DNA from: Isoetes taiwanensis
Taxonomy: Eukaryota; Streptophyta; Lycopodiopsida; Isoetales; Isoetaceae
Reading direction: 5' to 3'
Length of the DNA: 64,000 bases
Assembly: GCA_021234155.1 (NCBI GenBank)
Contig: JAJEKV010000001.1
Location: forward strand, 25,159,189-25,223,188
Within the stretch, counting starts at the first letter, position 1, and each line of letters opens with the position of its first letter. Under the pieces are notes generated by a model. That model was not told the origin of the DNA, did no database searches, and saw nothing but the letters and a program-made list of their open reading frames with translations. A program made the position numbers and the translations under genes. Below are positions 44,716 through 60,236 of the stretch, one piece after another.

Positions 44716-47639
44716 GGATTGGTCACATCCATATTTTTTCTATTATCTATCTTTTCTATATTTCATGCTTTAACTCTCGTTGGGGAATCAAAAAGCTTTC
44801 ATCGCAAAATTCCAGTAACATATCATAGAATTGGAAGAAGTGTTATAGTGGGGGTGATATATAGTGTGTATTTTCTAAGGTAGCCTTAATATCTTCTTCT
44901 TAAATAGTGATTTTAAGATGGATATACAATTAGCTCCACATAGAATATCATTTTTTTAAGCGTTTCTTCAAAGCTCATGCATTTTAGTGTGAGAAGTCTC
45001 AATGAGGAATCCTTTTGTAAGGAAGTTGTTTATAGCTATATCTTTACAAGAAGACAAATAAACTAGAAATAACTTTAGTATGTTTTAAAACGATTAAAAT
45101 CTAACTTTATAACATTTAAAATTACAATTATACTCATGCCTTATAAGGAAAGTATTTAGATTTGTCAAATAAATATTATGAAGCCTAAATTGATCAAATG
45201 ATGTGTCTACTTACACCACATAGAAAACTGATTTGCAACATACACAAGGTGCATGATTGTTGATCTTGTAAGAATATATGATTCACCTAAAGAAGAACTT
45301 CTTTAACTTCATGCATAAATGAGGAAATGGTAAATGATGTTTCCGCCTAAAATTAAAAGATATGCTAACTAGGCATTTAAACGTAAAAGAATGTAGTCAT
45401 CACACATTGCCCTATTTTACCAATGTGACATGGGCGTAAGTACTACTTTCTATTATAAAGAAGAAAAATACTAAAAACTAAAAACTTCTTTGAACCATTT
45501 CCTTGATTTATGCCTCTGACTTGGATCTTTGAAGGCTACATATGGGGAGATACACCCATGACACGAGACTCTATTGATTAAAAACTATTACTAACTGGTA
45601 TTTATGGCATCGCTAACCAAGAATATGACATATATGAAATGAAATATGGCCATCGTATTTAAAGGCTGGATAGAGAAAGGTAGCTCCAGAAGAACGAGTA
45701 CTAGGTCAAATCCAACGCCGCTGAACGTTGATGTGGGTTGATGCACGTACACATTAAAAACTTGGTATTGTTATTGTGCAATGGATATACGTTGTGAAAT
45801 CGAAGGGAGCAGTAAAATCATTGAGCCAGAACGCGAACCAAGGCGTTGACCAAGATTTGGGTAAGGCAGAGAGAAACATAGAGAAACATGGGAAGCGTCT
45901 AAGGCTATAAGGCTTTGCAAAAGGTTACTGATAAATAAAAATTCTTTTATGCTTCTGAAGATAGATAGATAAATAGATAGATAGTATTTTGGAAAGAAAA
46001 ATGTTAACGTAGTTAGGCCTATGGAAAGTGCCCAAAGAGGTGGTGGGTTGAAACTGGCAAAATGTCAATGGTTGGCTGAAGGAAAAGGCCCACGTGTAAA
46101 ACGCCACGTGTGTGTGATTGCCAGCCCAGCAAATCTAATTCCCTGCAAAATTCGGACCACAGGTTCTGGCATGGCTGCACTTTGTAATCGGCGCTGCTAG
46201 ATTTGGACTACCCTAAAAAAAAAAAAAAAAAAAAAGTTGGCACTTTGTCGTCTGGCGCCGAAAAAAAAACCTTCGCCTGCCTTTAAACTCTTTGAGCGTA
46301 GGTGGAAAAGAGAAAAGCCTTCTCGTCGGTTGCTGGGATTGCAATCTCGCAATGAGACAGAAACTTTCGGCTGCTCTGCTCTCCTGCTATCACCGCATCC
46401 TCGTTCCTTGAAACTAAAGCAAAGGCAGACAGCCGAATTCTTGGAAAGAGGAGCCAAAACCACAAACAAAAAACAATTGTCACCGGCCCACCTGACTGGA
46501 ACCCTCTCTTGCTTAGTTGTTTCTGGCAATTTGATTTTATAAAGCTTCCGCACTTTTGTCTACCAGGCACAAAATATTTTTAAAATGTTCGATTTCCAGC
46601 CTTTTTTTTTTTTGGCATTCGAATACATAATACGAGCACAGTGTGTGGATAAGGGACTGTAGCTCCCTTAAAGTCTGGCATTCAATGGCTTCCCTTTTTG
46701 GTTTCCGGGCTCTCCCACTTCTAGTCTCTATAAAACCAAATGGATGATAAAACTCCTATAGCTATTCCCATTCTATTCTATAATACTCCCTTGGGAATTT
46801 GCACCAAAAGTGTGAGGTGAAGAACAGGCCCACAACACTATACAACTATAAGCAATAATCGATGACCTCAACAGAGTGGCATGTGTTTCCAAAGTTTTTC
46901 TAACAGAGGGTATGTGTTTCCTGTAACTCCTAGAATCATGTACAAGAAGCTAAGGCTGGTATATAAGAAATAAAATATTAAGATAGGTAGCAAGATAATT
47001 GAACTGCTGTACAGCTGTAGATCAATGACCTAGAAAAATTGTTAGGTAATTTTTCTTTTTAGCCCGCTAGGCTACATGTCAACATCCTATGAACATTATG
47101 TCTTATGTGATGAAAAGCAACCGAAAATTCTACCTACCAAACCTATGAACTGGAAAGGTCATGAGAATTTGTTATAACTTTTACAACACATTGCACATCT
47201 TATGGATCTGATGGTCCTACATGCCCCTTCCCAACTCTATAGGTATTACTTGTAATCAAACTAATTCGCGTCAATCGTGATGGTAAATGTCGCCTACAAC
47301 TAGTCTGCTATGGGGATGGTTGGAAGTCAGATGCAATGGGTAGTATTGCTGGATAAGTGATGTGTCTCATAGATTCAGTTTCTCTAAATGTATGTTACAA
47401 ATATGGTATCTGTAACCCTCGTGTGTATGCCATGTTAACAAATTTAGGAATTAAGATGCAACTAAAATTGTGTATATGTATCATAGATGGAGTAGGGACT
47501 TTTAACATGCATGAAGGAACTCTAGATAGAACCCCTTAGTCAAAACATAGGAGAGGTGCATTTAAATCGCCTACAAGGCAATGCCCTCCAATCTCGCTTA
47601 TGTGAATGCATACATGATGGCATCAATGTTATGTAAAAT
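44716..47639. other. Copy B of 11676-14559, no gene recognised
   Basis: Contains the GATA run (45958-45985), both G-boxes (46091-46096 and 46105-46110) and the A-run repeats (46205-46330) of copy A. No coding sequence is supported. Confidence 0.6.
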
Positions 47640-49106
47640 GAAAGAAGCCAATTTTAGTCCAACTCAATCTCGACATTGAATTGTGGTATTTTATCATCCA
47701 CGGTAAGACTCAATATGCAGTTTATGGGACCTAAAAACAAGTTGAACCGGCTTAACGTCTGTAATTAAAAGATCACCCCAACCCTAAAGGGTTTTGAGGG
47801 AAAAAATATTTGCACAATAGGCTTATTGATAAATTATACGCTCTCTATAAGATTGTGTGTGGTCAGTCACATTGTTACAATTGAGCCCAATATCCAATAT
47901 CTCCAGATGTAAGACTCAAGTAGTGTTCATCATGATATGGGTCAGCTTGGTTAGGTGTAACTTAACCCCCAGGCCCGATGGGCAAATGTCAAAAGCAATG
48001 CTAAACAATGCGGACCCTCATCTTTTAATAATACTTAGCCGACAAAGATTGGCGGTGCACTCTATTCCCTTACTCTTCCCGACCTACCCGTCTCTATAGA
48101 CACATGACTACAAAGTAGCTAGGTTTAGAAGGCTGAAGTTCCCTACCGCTTAACACTTTTGGCAATGGAGGATGTGACGCCTCCAGAGCAAAATTTTGAG
48201 GTGGCTAAACCCGACTTTGGAAGAAGCACCTGGTATGGGACCATGAATGGAGTTTCAAAGCTTGTATCAAAGGCTTTTTGTACTAGTTCCAAGTCCTTCC
48301 AAGTGCAGCAAATGATATCACTAGTTCCTATATTTTATATTCCATACAGAGTATCGCTCCACTAACACCTCCTAAATAAGTGCACGTATACAGCCATAAA
48401 ATTCTACTATATGACCGCTGTTTCTTTGTACTGGGCTGTATAGTAGGTCTTCCAAATGGCCACCAAGTGCTCTAATACAAGGACTCCAATTATGTGGGTT
48501 GTAGTGAACTTCTACCCTGGGTACTCGTGGAGTGTTTGTACGGCCCCACATATCTGACTGACTCTCTAAGCAAGTGAAGGCCAGGATCAGATGCATACCT
48601 CGTGAGCACTCTTGGGCCTTTGGCCAGAACGGTATTACGCATTCTAGCTGTTTGGCAAAAGTACCCGAGGTGATCCAAATGTTAAGCTGCATACCTCGCA
48701 GGCAAATATAGGAGATCAATGCCACCGCATATATAAATCGACAATGATATAAAGAGCAAGACAAACACCTCTCCCTCCCTCCTCCAAAACACACCCTCTA
48801 TGTTGTGTGCTCCATCTCTTGAAGCTCGGATCAATGTACAATCCAAACGACGCGGTATAAATGGGCATCCCTTTACTCAATACTTCACGCTGATGCAATG
48901 GCGCATGAGGGTGGCAATCTGCTACCGAGTAAAGCTTCGCGTAACCTCGTGAATTGCATTTTGTATTTACTATAACCTCTCTAAGTGGTCATTAACCTTT
49001 CCTTAACGCCTCCCTAGGGATCGCGGGTACAAATCCTCGCTACTTGTTCTGCTTGTCCCCTTATCAACACGCAAGGTGAAAATGTGGTCGTGAGTGGTGG
49101 AGTTTT
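47640..49106 (-). mobile_element. LINE RT to 3' end (copy B of 14560-15958)
   Basis: Minus-strand remnants of the same RT region. It adjoins the LTR element at about 49107 exactly as in copy A. Heavily frameshifted. Confidence 0.7.
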
Positions 49107-51896
49107 GTGGGATTTGTGCCCGCTGAGTTGGATCCTCCCGCAACTCGATCTTGTCAAATCTTGTACTCAATTTAGTTGGTGACAAACAGATTTTATATAG
49201 TGAAGAATTGAATCTTCCTTGATTTGAAATTGGCCATTCTTATATATAAAGTATCCACTATATGCAACAAACTATATATAATCCTAAAATTCTCCATTAA
49301 CCACGCATCCACAACTGCAATGCTACTCATCCATCCACTCTAATTCACCGCCATGCTCATATTCCTACCTTACATGCATCTCTATCGAGGTTAGTCTCTC
49401 ATTGCCTCGGTGATGCATGCTGAAAGATAAGACTGAATCTTGATGTATTAAAGGTACATGTAATACAACTAAACAAAAGATTCTAGATTAGTATAGTGCT
49501 ATGAGGAAATACCAAACATGTAGAGATAGTCAAAGTAATTTCAAACATCATAAAATAGCTCCGGGAGCAATGGGAAGTCCTGTTCGTGCCCTGGCTACAT
49601 GTGCCCTATTAGCAGAGAGAGATGCCCAACCACCACATTCCTCGGCTCCTTGGCTTAAGCTTGGTGGGGTGAACCTCAGACGCCAGATACCCTTCCTCCC
49701 CCACCCCATCGCCCCAAGTAATTGTGAGTCACAAAGGTATCGCAGGCATCCTCAGCTGTGAGAAGTACATCCGGGGCATCAAGTAGAACAAGAATACTAC
49801 AGAGTAGAACACGTGACGACATGAGGCATGCCGGAAAGCAACCTAGGCCACCGTAACCTAGAAGTCCACTCCCAGAGGATCCAAGAGAGGTTCAAAAATG
49901 TCATGAGATAAATAAAGGGAACAACAATGCAAAGACCATAAATATTTTATGTTCATTAGCAATATTTTTCCATTTCAAACATGTGGCCTAGATTCTGCTA
50001 ATGCCAAGGCCGCCATACAATCTCATGCGCGTCAAAGTAGCTAACTATCGTGAAGATTATGATCATAATCCAAAGCTGGCGCTTCAGGAAGTCACAAGTC
50101 TCAAGTATCATGCTGATGTAAACCCAACACCTATGTACTTCATCTCATTTCAACATTGCTCCATACGTGCCAGCAGTCAGACTCCAAAAGTCTCCATATA
50201 TAAGCTTCATATACTAATTCTCTTGGCCAAACTACTCTATCCTCTATATCATGCCTTACTTCTCTTAAAAAGTTCCATCCAATAGTTATAATTCAATCAT
50301 TAGCTATAGTTTTAATATATTTCGGTATAAACTCTACTTCTACCTCTGAAAAGAGCATTTAAACATGCAACTAATGAAAAATCTCGAACCTAGCATCTCC
50401 CACCTAAGAATCAATATACCATGATGACCGCGAATCAGATGTAATCCTTGCATACATTATTCTAATCCCATAGCTCCACCTTTAGGAGCCAAAGAACAAA
50501 GATGGCACAAATCTAAAAACTTCTCATGCTCACCCCGCCGTATTAGCTACCCAGAAGATGCCCATTCTCCTTTTTACTTATGTCAAGGAGGGATCTACTT
50601 AAGTATTTTCAGCCCCAGAGGCCTAGACCGTCAGTTCTTGTACCATTTTAGAGATATTAACTCTTTATATTTCCTTAGTTAACCTCTTATTTAGCCAACA
50701 AATAAAATGAAATGTGACCGCATCACTTCCAAAGTTTTAGGACGGCCCAACAAAGAAGGTTCTAGACATGCCTAACTGCTGCAGACCAAGCCCACACTCC
50801 TGCCATTTTCTGTGACCTTCTTCTATTCTCAAAGTGGTAGGCTTCCAAAGATGTTCTATCAATTAGTTATCTTCCGAGCTCCGGCGGAGCCCGTTCAAAT
50901 TCATACGATTACATTGCAAAAAAATCCGGCGCTGTACTAATCAAGGCAACTCAGAGTATCTCAAATTTAATGTACTAAAACCCACCTGAGAATTTCTTCA
51001 TGCATAGACTCGGACCCCTTTTGTAAATTGATTGCACCTCCAAAGATCGTTTCTAACTCCCAAGAATCAAACTCTGTATTGAACATACATCGCAAATAAT
51101 TCTGACTCCAGCAATGTACTATTCTTGTCATAACTTTTCATAGGATGAATTCCAGTGATCTATTCCAGAAAGTGTGTACTGTAAAATCTTTCAAACAAAA
51201 GAAAAAATTAAAAAGGATCTCGGATTACCTTGTGATATGTTACCAAAGCTCGGGCTCCAAAAACGGCTTCATAATTGCCCTCGCCTTCATGCTCGCGGAA
51301 TAACTACCTTCCCAAAGAGACAAAGCCCTGGTCTCAAGCATACATGATGAATATGTATATATATACATAAATACGAGACATTGACCCATAAGGTGGCTGT
51401 GATCAAGTATAGCCTCCCTTCTGTAAAAAATTTAACTACCTCATGGGTTTCCATCATTGATTTGAAGCTACAATCCTCCAACAACTTATAGGAAATCAAT
51501 ACGTTCTCAACTTATCTCACTAATCCATACTCCTCAACATCACTGCGAGTTGCTCTGCTTATACGGAGATTCTCCCTTTATATACTTCTATATGTGGTGT
51601 AAATGCACGGCTCCCCTTAAATACTACTCCTCCTCGTGATAGCATTTCTCGATTTCTCGGAATTCATTTATCGTAATGCCAAATACCTGCTGACCCGTCA
51701 TTACCGTTGGATACTAATTGTAATTTTAGCTTCCGCTGGTTGACCTGTAATTGCATGGGGATAAACAAATTTGATAAGTGGTGGAAGAACCTAAATTTAT
51801 GGCGCCTCACCGTTAGTCCTCGTGATGCAAAGTGTGGGGATACAAAGGCATGCTAAATAAAAGATTCTAGGTGAGTATAAGTACAGATAAGGCCTA
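49107..51896 (-). mobile_element. Small LTR element (copy B of 15959-18809)
   Basis: The left LTR lies at about 49107-49502 and the right at about 51718-51896. The internal region has no recognisable genes. Same fossil as in copy A. Confidence 0.6.
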
Positions 51897-54800
51897 TGTG
51901 TATCATGAATAATAAGCAAAAATGTACTACATAGCCGCATCTATAAACTCGTATATGGCCTTGAGGTTATAAGTACTTAATTCATTAAAAATTGCGGTAT
52001 CTTATTTCTCTTCCATATATTAACATCTGGAAAATTACTGTCATCATATATTTTTGGCTCAACAACACAAAATTTTAGTGCCTAATGAATGCTATAATTT
52101 TTCTCGACTTTCATCTCTCGATCAGATGTGGGATGTATTAGAAATCACCTTTTCCATCCGGCTTTGCAACCATCAACTTCTTAACACTTTTGTTCTCCAT
52201 TTCCCTCTAGTTACAACATCAAATTTTATGATTCTTGTATATCCGCTTTCTCTTCTTCCTCACTCAACCAAGCTTCCTACCTCGTCAATAAAACCAATTA
52301 TAAGTAGCTTAATATCATCAAACACCGCGATCACGAAATATAATCACGGTTTCGTGTTCATAATGAGCACCCTTTGATCCTCATATTACTAGATAGGTTC
52401 GGTGACTTCACAAATCCAAGTAAAACCAATTCTCCTTAAGCATGCTTACTGTGCGCGTCAGTAACAGGGCTTCGTAAATTTTTACGCTTTTTTAAATGGT
52501 TTTCCTATGATTTTGATTGCCGTATTCGTGTGTACGTACTAACAGGTATTTCTAGAGTTTATATGCTAAAACAAGTATTACTTTTCGAATAGTTCCACAT
52601 ATACTTTCGGACAATTCGATTCCTTTAAAAAATGTACCTTTGACCAAAGCAAAAGATAAACATTATCGTAAATAAGTAGCCACACAACTTCTATGAGGTA
52701 AGATCTTTATTTTTTGCAACGCTATTTGTCGTAATGAACACCTGCAAAGCGCTGCTGACTAATGCCCCCTTTCCCGACTCCTCCATGATGCTCCTAAAGC
52801 ATACCTCTTCCCACCTAGACTCGCCAACTTCTCACCAAGATGTAAATTGATCGCCGCAATGCCCATATTTTTAATAAGTAATAGCATATTATTCTTCGGA
52901 TGGCAACGCAGATAAAGTTATAGTTTAGAATTCAAAGGTTTAGAAAATGGGGCTGAGCCATTGTCTAGTTTTTCCAAGCATATAACCACATCATGTTGGG
53001 AACATATGAACCTTAGTTGCTCATGATGTTTACCATGGGGTCCCAAGTATATATATCACAACTAATATAATAGGATTTGCACTTAAATGGAACACAACCA
53101 AGCATCGTAATATGCCTTTTCCTTTTATTGACAAAGGTTCCACAATGCCGCGTCCAGCGCACATAATCCCCATGCATATACCATCTCCCATATTACGTGC
53201 CAATAGAATCACAAGAGGAATCAAGTAGTTAAGATACTTATTGCCGTAACATATAATATTGAATTTTTATCGCTGGTGGCCATTCCCCTATTTGATCCGA
53301 CCAAACTGCAGCGAAGGAAATATTCTCACGGCAAAGATTTCTCTACCTGATCCATCTTCTCGAGCATAGCGGATGCATGTCAGGAATAAGGTGGATTGCG
53401 ACCTATGCTAGTGCCTAGTATCTATAGAATACGCATTCATTTTCATAACCACCATGGGATTGCCACTATTGAGCTCATTTTTTTTCCCTCAGACCTCAAA
53501 CTCCTCTAACTTTTCCATTGATACCCACCCAATGGTAGCTAGTGGGTTTTGAGCTGGGTGTTACCTTAGTTGTTCTAATTTTATTAAATATATAAAGAAA
53601 TTTATCACACGGCCTTGCAAATGGCCATTAAAGATCATGGATACATGATGTCCCAATTAATTTGAATTTCATTATGGAGCATGAACATTATTTTCTTATG
53701 CTAATATTTAGCACAAAACTATGTCTTAAGACTACACATGTCAAGAAATAATAGTGAGGCTTTTTTCTGAATATTTTTATAAAGGCATATTATTACATAT
53801 AGTATTTGAAGATTTTCCTTCAAAACTAAGTCTTGCATCAAAATCAAAGTTGAAATGTAAAGTTTTCTTTAACTTTCCAACTTCTCCCCTACAAGTCAAT
53901 TGTATTTGCGTTGAAATATCACGGAATGTATCATGGGCCCTTTTTTAGTCCTTATTGGCAAAGCAGAATGGTTCAAAATACGCTTTCTTGCTTACTACAT
54001 TACTTGTTGCTTTTGTCCTAATGATGATCTCCAATTGATCAATTGGTAGCCAAATAACCAAAGACTAGTGGTCGCTTTAAATGTTATCTCTAAGCTAGTG
54101 ATTAAATGTAATATTAAAGGTGTAATTATAAGTACAGAAATCTTACCTTGTTATTGATAGGTACGTGGTGTATATCTCTTTAGCTATATGCATTGATAAC
54201 TATTTTATACATCCATATAATCGTTAATATACCTATATAATGATGGAAGTATTACATTTCACTCGGGCTGTGCTTTCCAATTCATATCCAACAAACTCAA
54301 CCAGATCTCTCCAACAATTAAGAAAATCTAATAATCAATGATCTCAAAACCATTGACCACCACAACACCGAAAAAGTAAATATGCCAAAAACTCAAACAA
54401 AGAGAAGTTGATTACTGGGAGAAAAGGAACATGAAAGATTACACACAGCTTTGCAAAATCTTAGGTGCTTCTTTTAGAGAAAAGGTAAGGCCTCTCATGT
54501 GAAAAGACTTGTATGGCTGTAGCAGTAGTTTTCGCGCCTAGTGGCTGACGCTAAAAATAATACTATCTATCTATCTATCTATCTATCTTGCACTTGTTTA
54601 AGTAAAAGAGGGCTCAACATGCAGCATTGCATGTATGGTACAAGGCAGTAATCGTGTGCATGCATACTAAAATGTACAGATGCATGTGTGTGCATGCCAA
54701 GCCATAGGTCTAAGAAGTAAAACTAACTTAAAAATACACCAAGCCCCTATAAATACTAGTAATATACTCCTTCACACTAATACAACAATACAATTATATG

Positions 54801-55384
54801 TAAACCATAGCAAAATGGCCATATATTTATTTATTTTTGTGTGTCTCCATGATATTAGAGAAGAATACCAGAGACCTATGCAACCTTACTTTGAAATCTC
54901 CTTAATTCGTAACAATGGGTGCGCAGACCATCCTATCGTGTTCAAAACGCCGATACTAACATCACCCTTGCAACATCTTGCAAACAAAAAGGCTAGACTT
55001 AGACATCATACAAGAAAAATCCCAGAAAAAGAGGGTGAGGCCATGATTGTCCCTCCCCCGGCAGCCCTCCGCTCAATAATAGGCACTTTAAAAAGACCGC
55101 CTCTAATAGACCTCCATGGAGTGATTATATACCTGCACACCCCATCGCCAACCAACTACCACACACAATCATGGTCACCTCATTGGCAAAACTTCTACCC
55201 ATAATTCATGAGCAAAGAATTACCATTAAGCGCAGGAAATGGAGGGTATGTTCTTATAAGGCGTTGTTTAGCTCAGACATCATCATTGATCATATTTTCA
55301 CTTTGTGGATTGTGAAATAAGATAACAAAATAAATGGCGATTCAGATTATTTCTTTTGCGTATTTTGTGATTTTAACATAGTAT
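51897..55384. other. Copy B of 18810-22299, no gene recognised
   Basis: Contains the dispersed repeat (about 52440-52560), the CTAT run (54563-54588) and a shortened, altered purine-pyrimidine tract (about 54618-54700). Confidence 0.6.
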
Positions 55385-57030
55385 ATATGGGGAAGTTGTG
55401 GAAAAAAGATTAATGTAGTTAGAAGCCCCCAAGAGTTGCAAAATGCAAGATATAAACCATATGAAACATGTTCAACTTGAAACACCATCAGAACAACCCG
55501 CTTCAACGAGTGTTAGGAGTCACAAGGGTGTCCACAGCCCACTTTTCCACACTATTTGAACCATACATTGATCAGCTTATGAGGGTTCTCAAAGATGGAG
55601 CGGAGGATCCCATCTGCCCATTGAAGATCATTGCCGAGATGTAGACATTTCCGGCGGAGCGTAGATCTCTTTAACTTACACGCCCACAAATACTTTTGAA
55701 AAGCGTTCCTTATATCATCTCTTTTACAAATAAAATGCAAAGTATTGTGGAAGTGGTGGAGAAGCATACAAATACTTGAGAATGAAATCTTCACCATACT
55801 ACCATGTACCTCTTCTCAGGAATAATTGTTTCCTACGTAAGCAGGACGACAAGCTAGCATTTTATATCTGTGCAGAAAATTGTTACAGAAAGTAGAGCCT
55901 ACATCGCCTACTAATCATAAGGTTACTCTGTTCAAGGTTTTGGGGTGGTTTCTTCTTGAGTATATGAAGTGGAAGCATGGGAGCGTTGACATCACTTTTG
56001 CCACTGAACGCCATGGAATGGAGCCTGGTAAAAGCTTCCTCCCACTGCACCTGCAGTTCAAGTCCGGCCATCCCACAAACCTTCCCCAAGAAAAGACAAG
56101 GTGCTGGAAATATGAAAAACATATCACAAGCTTGTAGGTGAAAATGGGAGTATACCGTTTCCAAATTCCACCATGCACATGTAAGTCCACAACACTATAG
56201 CCTCAAGTATATGGAAATGAGCTATTTGGTTCTCCCCATGAAATTTCAGAACATAGGTATACTCCACATACAATGAAGACAACAATCACTACAGTGATCT
56301 GCATATGCTTTTAAGTAAGCTTTGGATGCCGGGCTTTAGAACTGTAAAGACCGGCAAGTAAACTCGTAAAACTAGATTAATTCCACACTTTACCTGCATC
56401 CAGCCAAATATATTTATTAGAGCTATGTCAAGTATAACAAATTGTTCATAAATCTAAGCGTAGAGAAAAGTAAAAAGGATGGTATACGTAAGGACAAACC
56501 TTGATGAGAAGATGGGGCATTGAAATTGAAGACTTACCAGAGGATCCATTAGTGCATTTGCCCCAGAAAGAACCAAGATCATCGAAATCAATCCATGGAT
56601 TGTCATCTTATATACAATCAATAGTATACACGCGACCTACCACGCATAAAAGATCTCGTGAGACACTTTTATCCGGCTCTGGATGAGGGTTAGCTCCCCA
56701 CCCACGCATCGTGGGCTGTATGGAAAAGATACAATGAGAATAACAAGATATGCAAAGTTTGTGGCTTAGGGATAGAAGATGAACATCACTTTTTTTTATC
56801 CCCATATCACGCAGCTTAGACAAGGCTATCAAGCACCGGCAACCATAATATTTATACTATTCTGCATAAATGCCTTCACGTGGCTAGCGATTCCTCGGTG
56901 ATTTGTTGCAATTTCGGAAAGGTATATGGAGAATATGCCCATTTTGTAGCTTTTCCTATGGTAGACCTATTATGTAAATTGTCACCTTTCCTAGACCGCA
57001 GATCTTTATGAGATTGTGAATATATTTTAC
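55385..57030 (+). mobile_element. LINE RT and finger region (copy B of 22300-23965)
   Basis: Starts with GGGGAAGTTGTGG and keeps AKFVA/KVCGLGIEDEHHF-type sequence near 56750-56800. Inactive. Confidence 0.7.
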
Positions 57031-57071
57031 ATTTACATTTTTAATAATACATTTGCCCTGAAGGAAAAATA

Positions 57072-57715
57072 GAATGGATTGGCGGGCTTATTCATATAAG
57101 TATGCACTACCTCAAAATTGAGACAAGCAAATGGGCCCCGGGAATAATGAAAAGATATATGATCCTTGGGAATGCTGCCAACCGGGAGCCATTGAAGATG
57201 AGTGTCACACACTTTCAGAACTGCCCAAGATTTGAGCTTATCATGCGGCATAATATGCCGAGATGGTTACAATCTAAACAATACTACTATGATCTTGCAG
57301 GGCTTTCAATGGGGATACTATCATATCCCAAAGGCTCCAATAGACAACTAAGAAATGGGAATGGTCCCTCCAAAGACAGAGGTTCTCGAGGAACATAACT
57401 AGTAAGATACTAGGATATGTCACTTAGGATACTACACATATACCAAATGGGTTAAGCTTTTACAGATGGGAATGTATCACTTCTTCCACACTCTGGATCT
57501 AATGTACAAAGGCGTCAAATCCTCCATGAGATATGTCAAGACTTTAGAGTGAATTGGTTCATATGGCCTTACCATCTATTATATGGGACAAGTGCCTTAT
57601 GTTTGAGCCTCTAGTTCATGGTATATGCCTCCTAGAGAGCATGCTTAGTAAAGCCAAAAGCTTATTTTCATGTAATTTTGCTTTTAATAAGCTTTACGCC
57701 CTTCTTGTTTACAAC

Positions 57716-57775
<60 letters not shown>

Positions 57776-57850
57776 AATAAATAACAACAACAAACAACAA
57801 CAACAACAACAACAACAAACAACAAACAACAAACAACAACAACAACAAAT
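57072..57850 (+). mobile_element. LINE 3' end with AAC tail (copy B of 24005-24786)
   Basis: Finger and UTR as in copy A. The tail array (57709-57850) is an AAC run broken by AAAT and AAAC variants. Confidence 0.7.
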
Positions 57851-59829
57851 AATGGCATCACCTTGTTAGAAATATGAAAGACACAACAGAAAGAAGAGAA
57901 TGAAACACTTTCCCCCACAAACTAAAATGAAACTTTTATGAATTATGATGAATATTATATATATATGTATGAGCCATATTAGGTGGAAAAGGCTCACAAA
58001 GATGCATGTATCCTCTAAAGGTAAAGTAATACCTTCCCTGAAACTTTGTCCCATCAATAAAGTAGCTTGTATCTCATAAAGATGCCTCTACCATCCTCCC
58101 CGCATCTTCAATCTAGTACTTGGATCAGAAAAACCTTTTGTGGGTTAAAAGGAAAAGTCTAAGCACCATCACAAGTGTTCTATGCCTCGAGGCAACATCA
58201 TCATCGTGGAGCAACCTCAATGAACATCCCCTTATCAAGGCTAACGTGGATCTTCCTTTATCAACATGATTATCATTAGCAAAAAAATCATAAAACATAA
58301 TCACAGAGCACAAAATCATGAGCTTAGAGATATCAAGAGCAACAACATGGCAGAGTGGTGGATTGTGCTACCCATAAACCAAAGTAAGTTGAGCATCAAC
58401 TCAATCTATTTTACTTAAGCACCAACTCAATTTGTTTCAAGTTCTTAAGGTCGAGATAAGTAGTATAGCACCAACTACTCATTGGGAATTGTTGTGGCTT
58501 AGGATTGAATAAGGCACTAGGAAAGATTGAGTTGATAAAAGTTGACAAAGGGTCCAAAATTTTAGGAATTTCATATTAAATGTCTCAAAGAATGGGGGTA
58601 CAACAAAATAAAGTTTTTACTTACAGCACCAATCTCAAACTGTAAGTACCAACTCTTCAAATTTCATAAAGATATTGCCTGGGTACCAACCTCAAAGCTG
58701 TCTATAAAGATTTTCCCCTTAGGCATCAACCCACCTTTAACCACCATTTTTGCTCATAAAGATTTTCCCGAGGCACCAAGCTCAGCCCCGCAAGCACTAA
58801 TTCTAAACAAAATTTCTTTAAGGCACCAACCTCAACTTCGTATAATTAACTTTGATCAAAAATTTTAGACACCAAAATTTTTTTGAGGGATTAGATGCAA
58901 TACAATCAAAGATGTAAAATATCTAAATATTCCGATCAGCCAACCGTAAAACAACTATTCTAAAACAAGTGGTAAACCTATTTTGCGCTTTTCTCTTCTT
59001 CCTCTACATGCTAGATGTATTGCTTTCTTTTCGCCTTTAATCTTTCTCGGCCTCAAAAGTTCCTACTTTATGCGCTGTTTCTGATTTCTCGCTATGCATG
59101 TTGCTAAGTTCAATCCATGCAAAATTTCCATGCTTCCATCACCCATAGCTGATAAAGATCAAAATTGAGCTTTGATACCAATTGATACGATTGAGGGAGT
59201 TTGACTCTTATAACAATACGTAAATTAATACTTGGGCATGAAATACAATGGACCTTTGATATAATCTAGATCATATATAAGCAATTATTATGGTACATCC
59301 CTTTAACCGGCCCAACCGATCCATTCTTTTGTCGAGTATAAAGCGCTTTCGAAAAAGTCATGGTTTGAACTAAGCAACGCTAAAGATTCACCCTGTGGTG
59401 TTAGGGGTGATTAGGTTGCTCCTCCTCCCCTTCAAGTGAATCCGGAAGTCTTTGATTGAGATTCACCTCCTCCGCAATATCTAACCTAAGGCTGTGTAAA
59501 GAACTCCACATGATGATGGTGGAGGAAATACCTCTAGAATAAGTAGGGAGCTCAATTTTGGCCTGAGACGAAAAAGATGAAGGGTCACAGATCTGCGAGG
59601 ATTGGATTATAATGGTAGATTGATACATGGGCAAGGGCTCCTATTGATCCACCGTGGAGAGCACACCAAGTTTTTAATCAAAGGATGCAAGGTCATCCAA
59701 AAAAAGGGAAGGCTACCAAATTGTCCACAAATGTGCTGAGATGGTCGTAAGAGGCGACCGAAGCAAAAGAACTCTCAAAATGAATGTTGTAATGAGGTGG
59801 GTGAGGATAGCATTTTAAGGTGGAGCTTA
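57851..59829. other. Copy B of 24787-26768: degenerate repeats and LTR-element relic
   Basis: Degenerate 60-bp repeats at about 58625-58870. Met-tRNA-type primer site (minus) at 59169-59180, with the LTR edge at 59183. No gene is supported. Confidence 0.6.
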
Positions 59830-60236
59830 AGTAGCAATAGCAAAAGAAAGCAACAACCAATAGAGCCAAGAAAACAAAGTTTTTGAGGACAAAGCCCCGT
59901 ATCAAAGCATCCCACGATTAAGAAGTATCACACCACCGAGTTGGTCTCTTCCATGTCTCCCATTTACAAGGCTTTGTGAAAGAGATAATCGCGAAATGGC
60001 TTATACACATATATAGGAGTTAAGCAACAGTTTGAATGCTCTTCTCAAATGGATGAAGGAAGAAGTTTGGATTGGTGCTTAAGAAACTCGCTACCTTCCA
60101 TACATGCCAAGAGGGTGATTGTTATGCCCAAGGACATGCGATAGTTCTATGTATAAGGCATCCCGAGTACTATGGTCATAATTTTGAAGCTTTATACAAC
60201 AAGAAAAAAAAAAGAGTCGCCGGCTTTTAATGTGCC
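59830..60236 (+). pseudogene. Histone H3 pseudogene (copy B of 26769-27179)
   Basis: Retains short H3 stretches, for example the KYQ.TTEL region and IHAKRVIVMPKDM near 60100-60138. Several small indels break the frame that is nearly open in copy A. Confidence 0.75.
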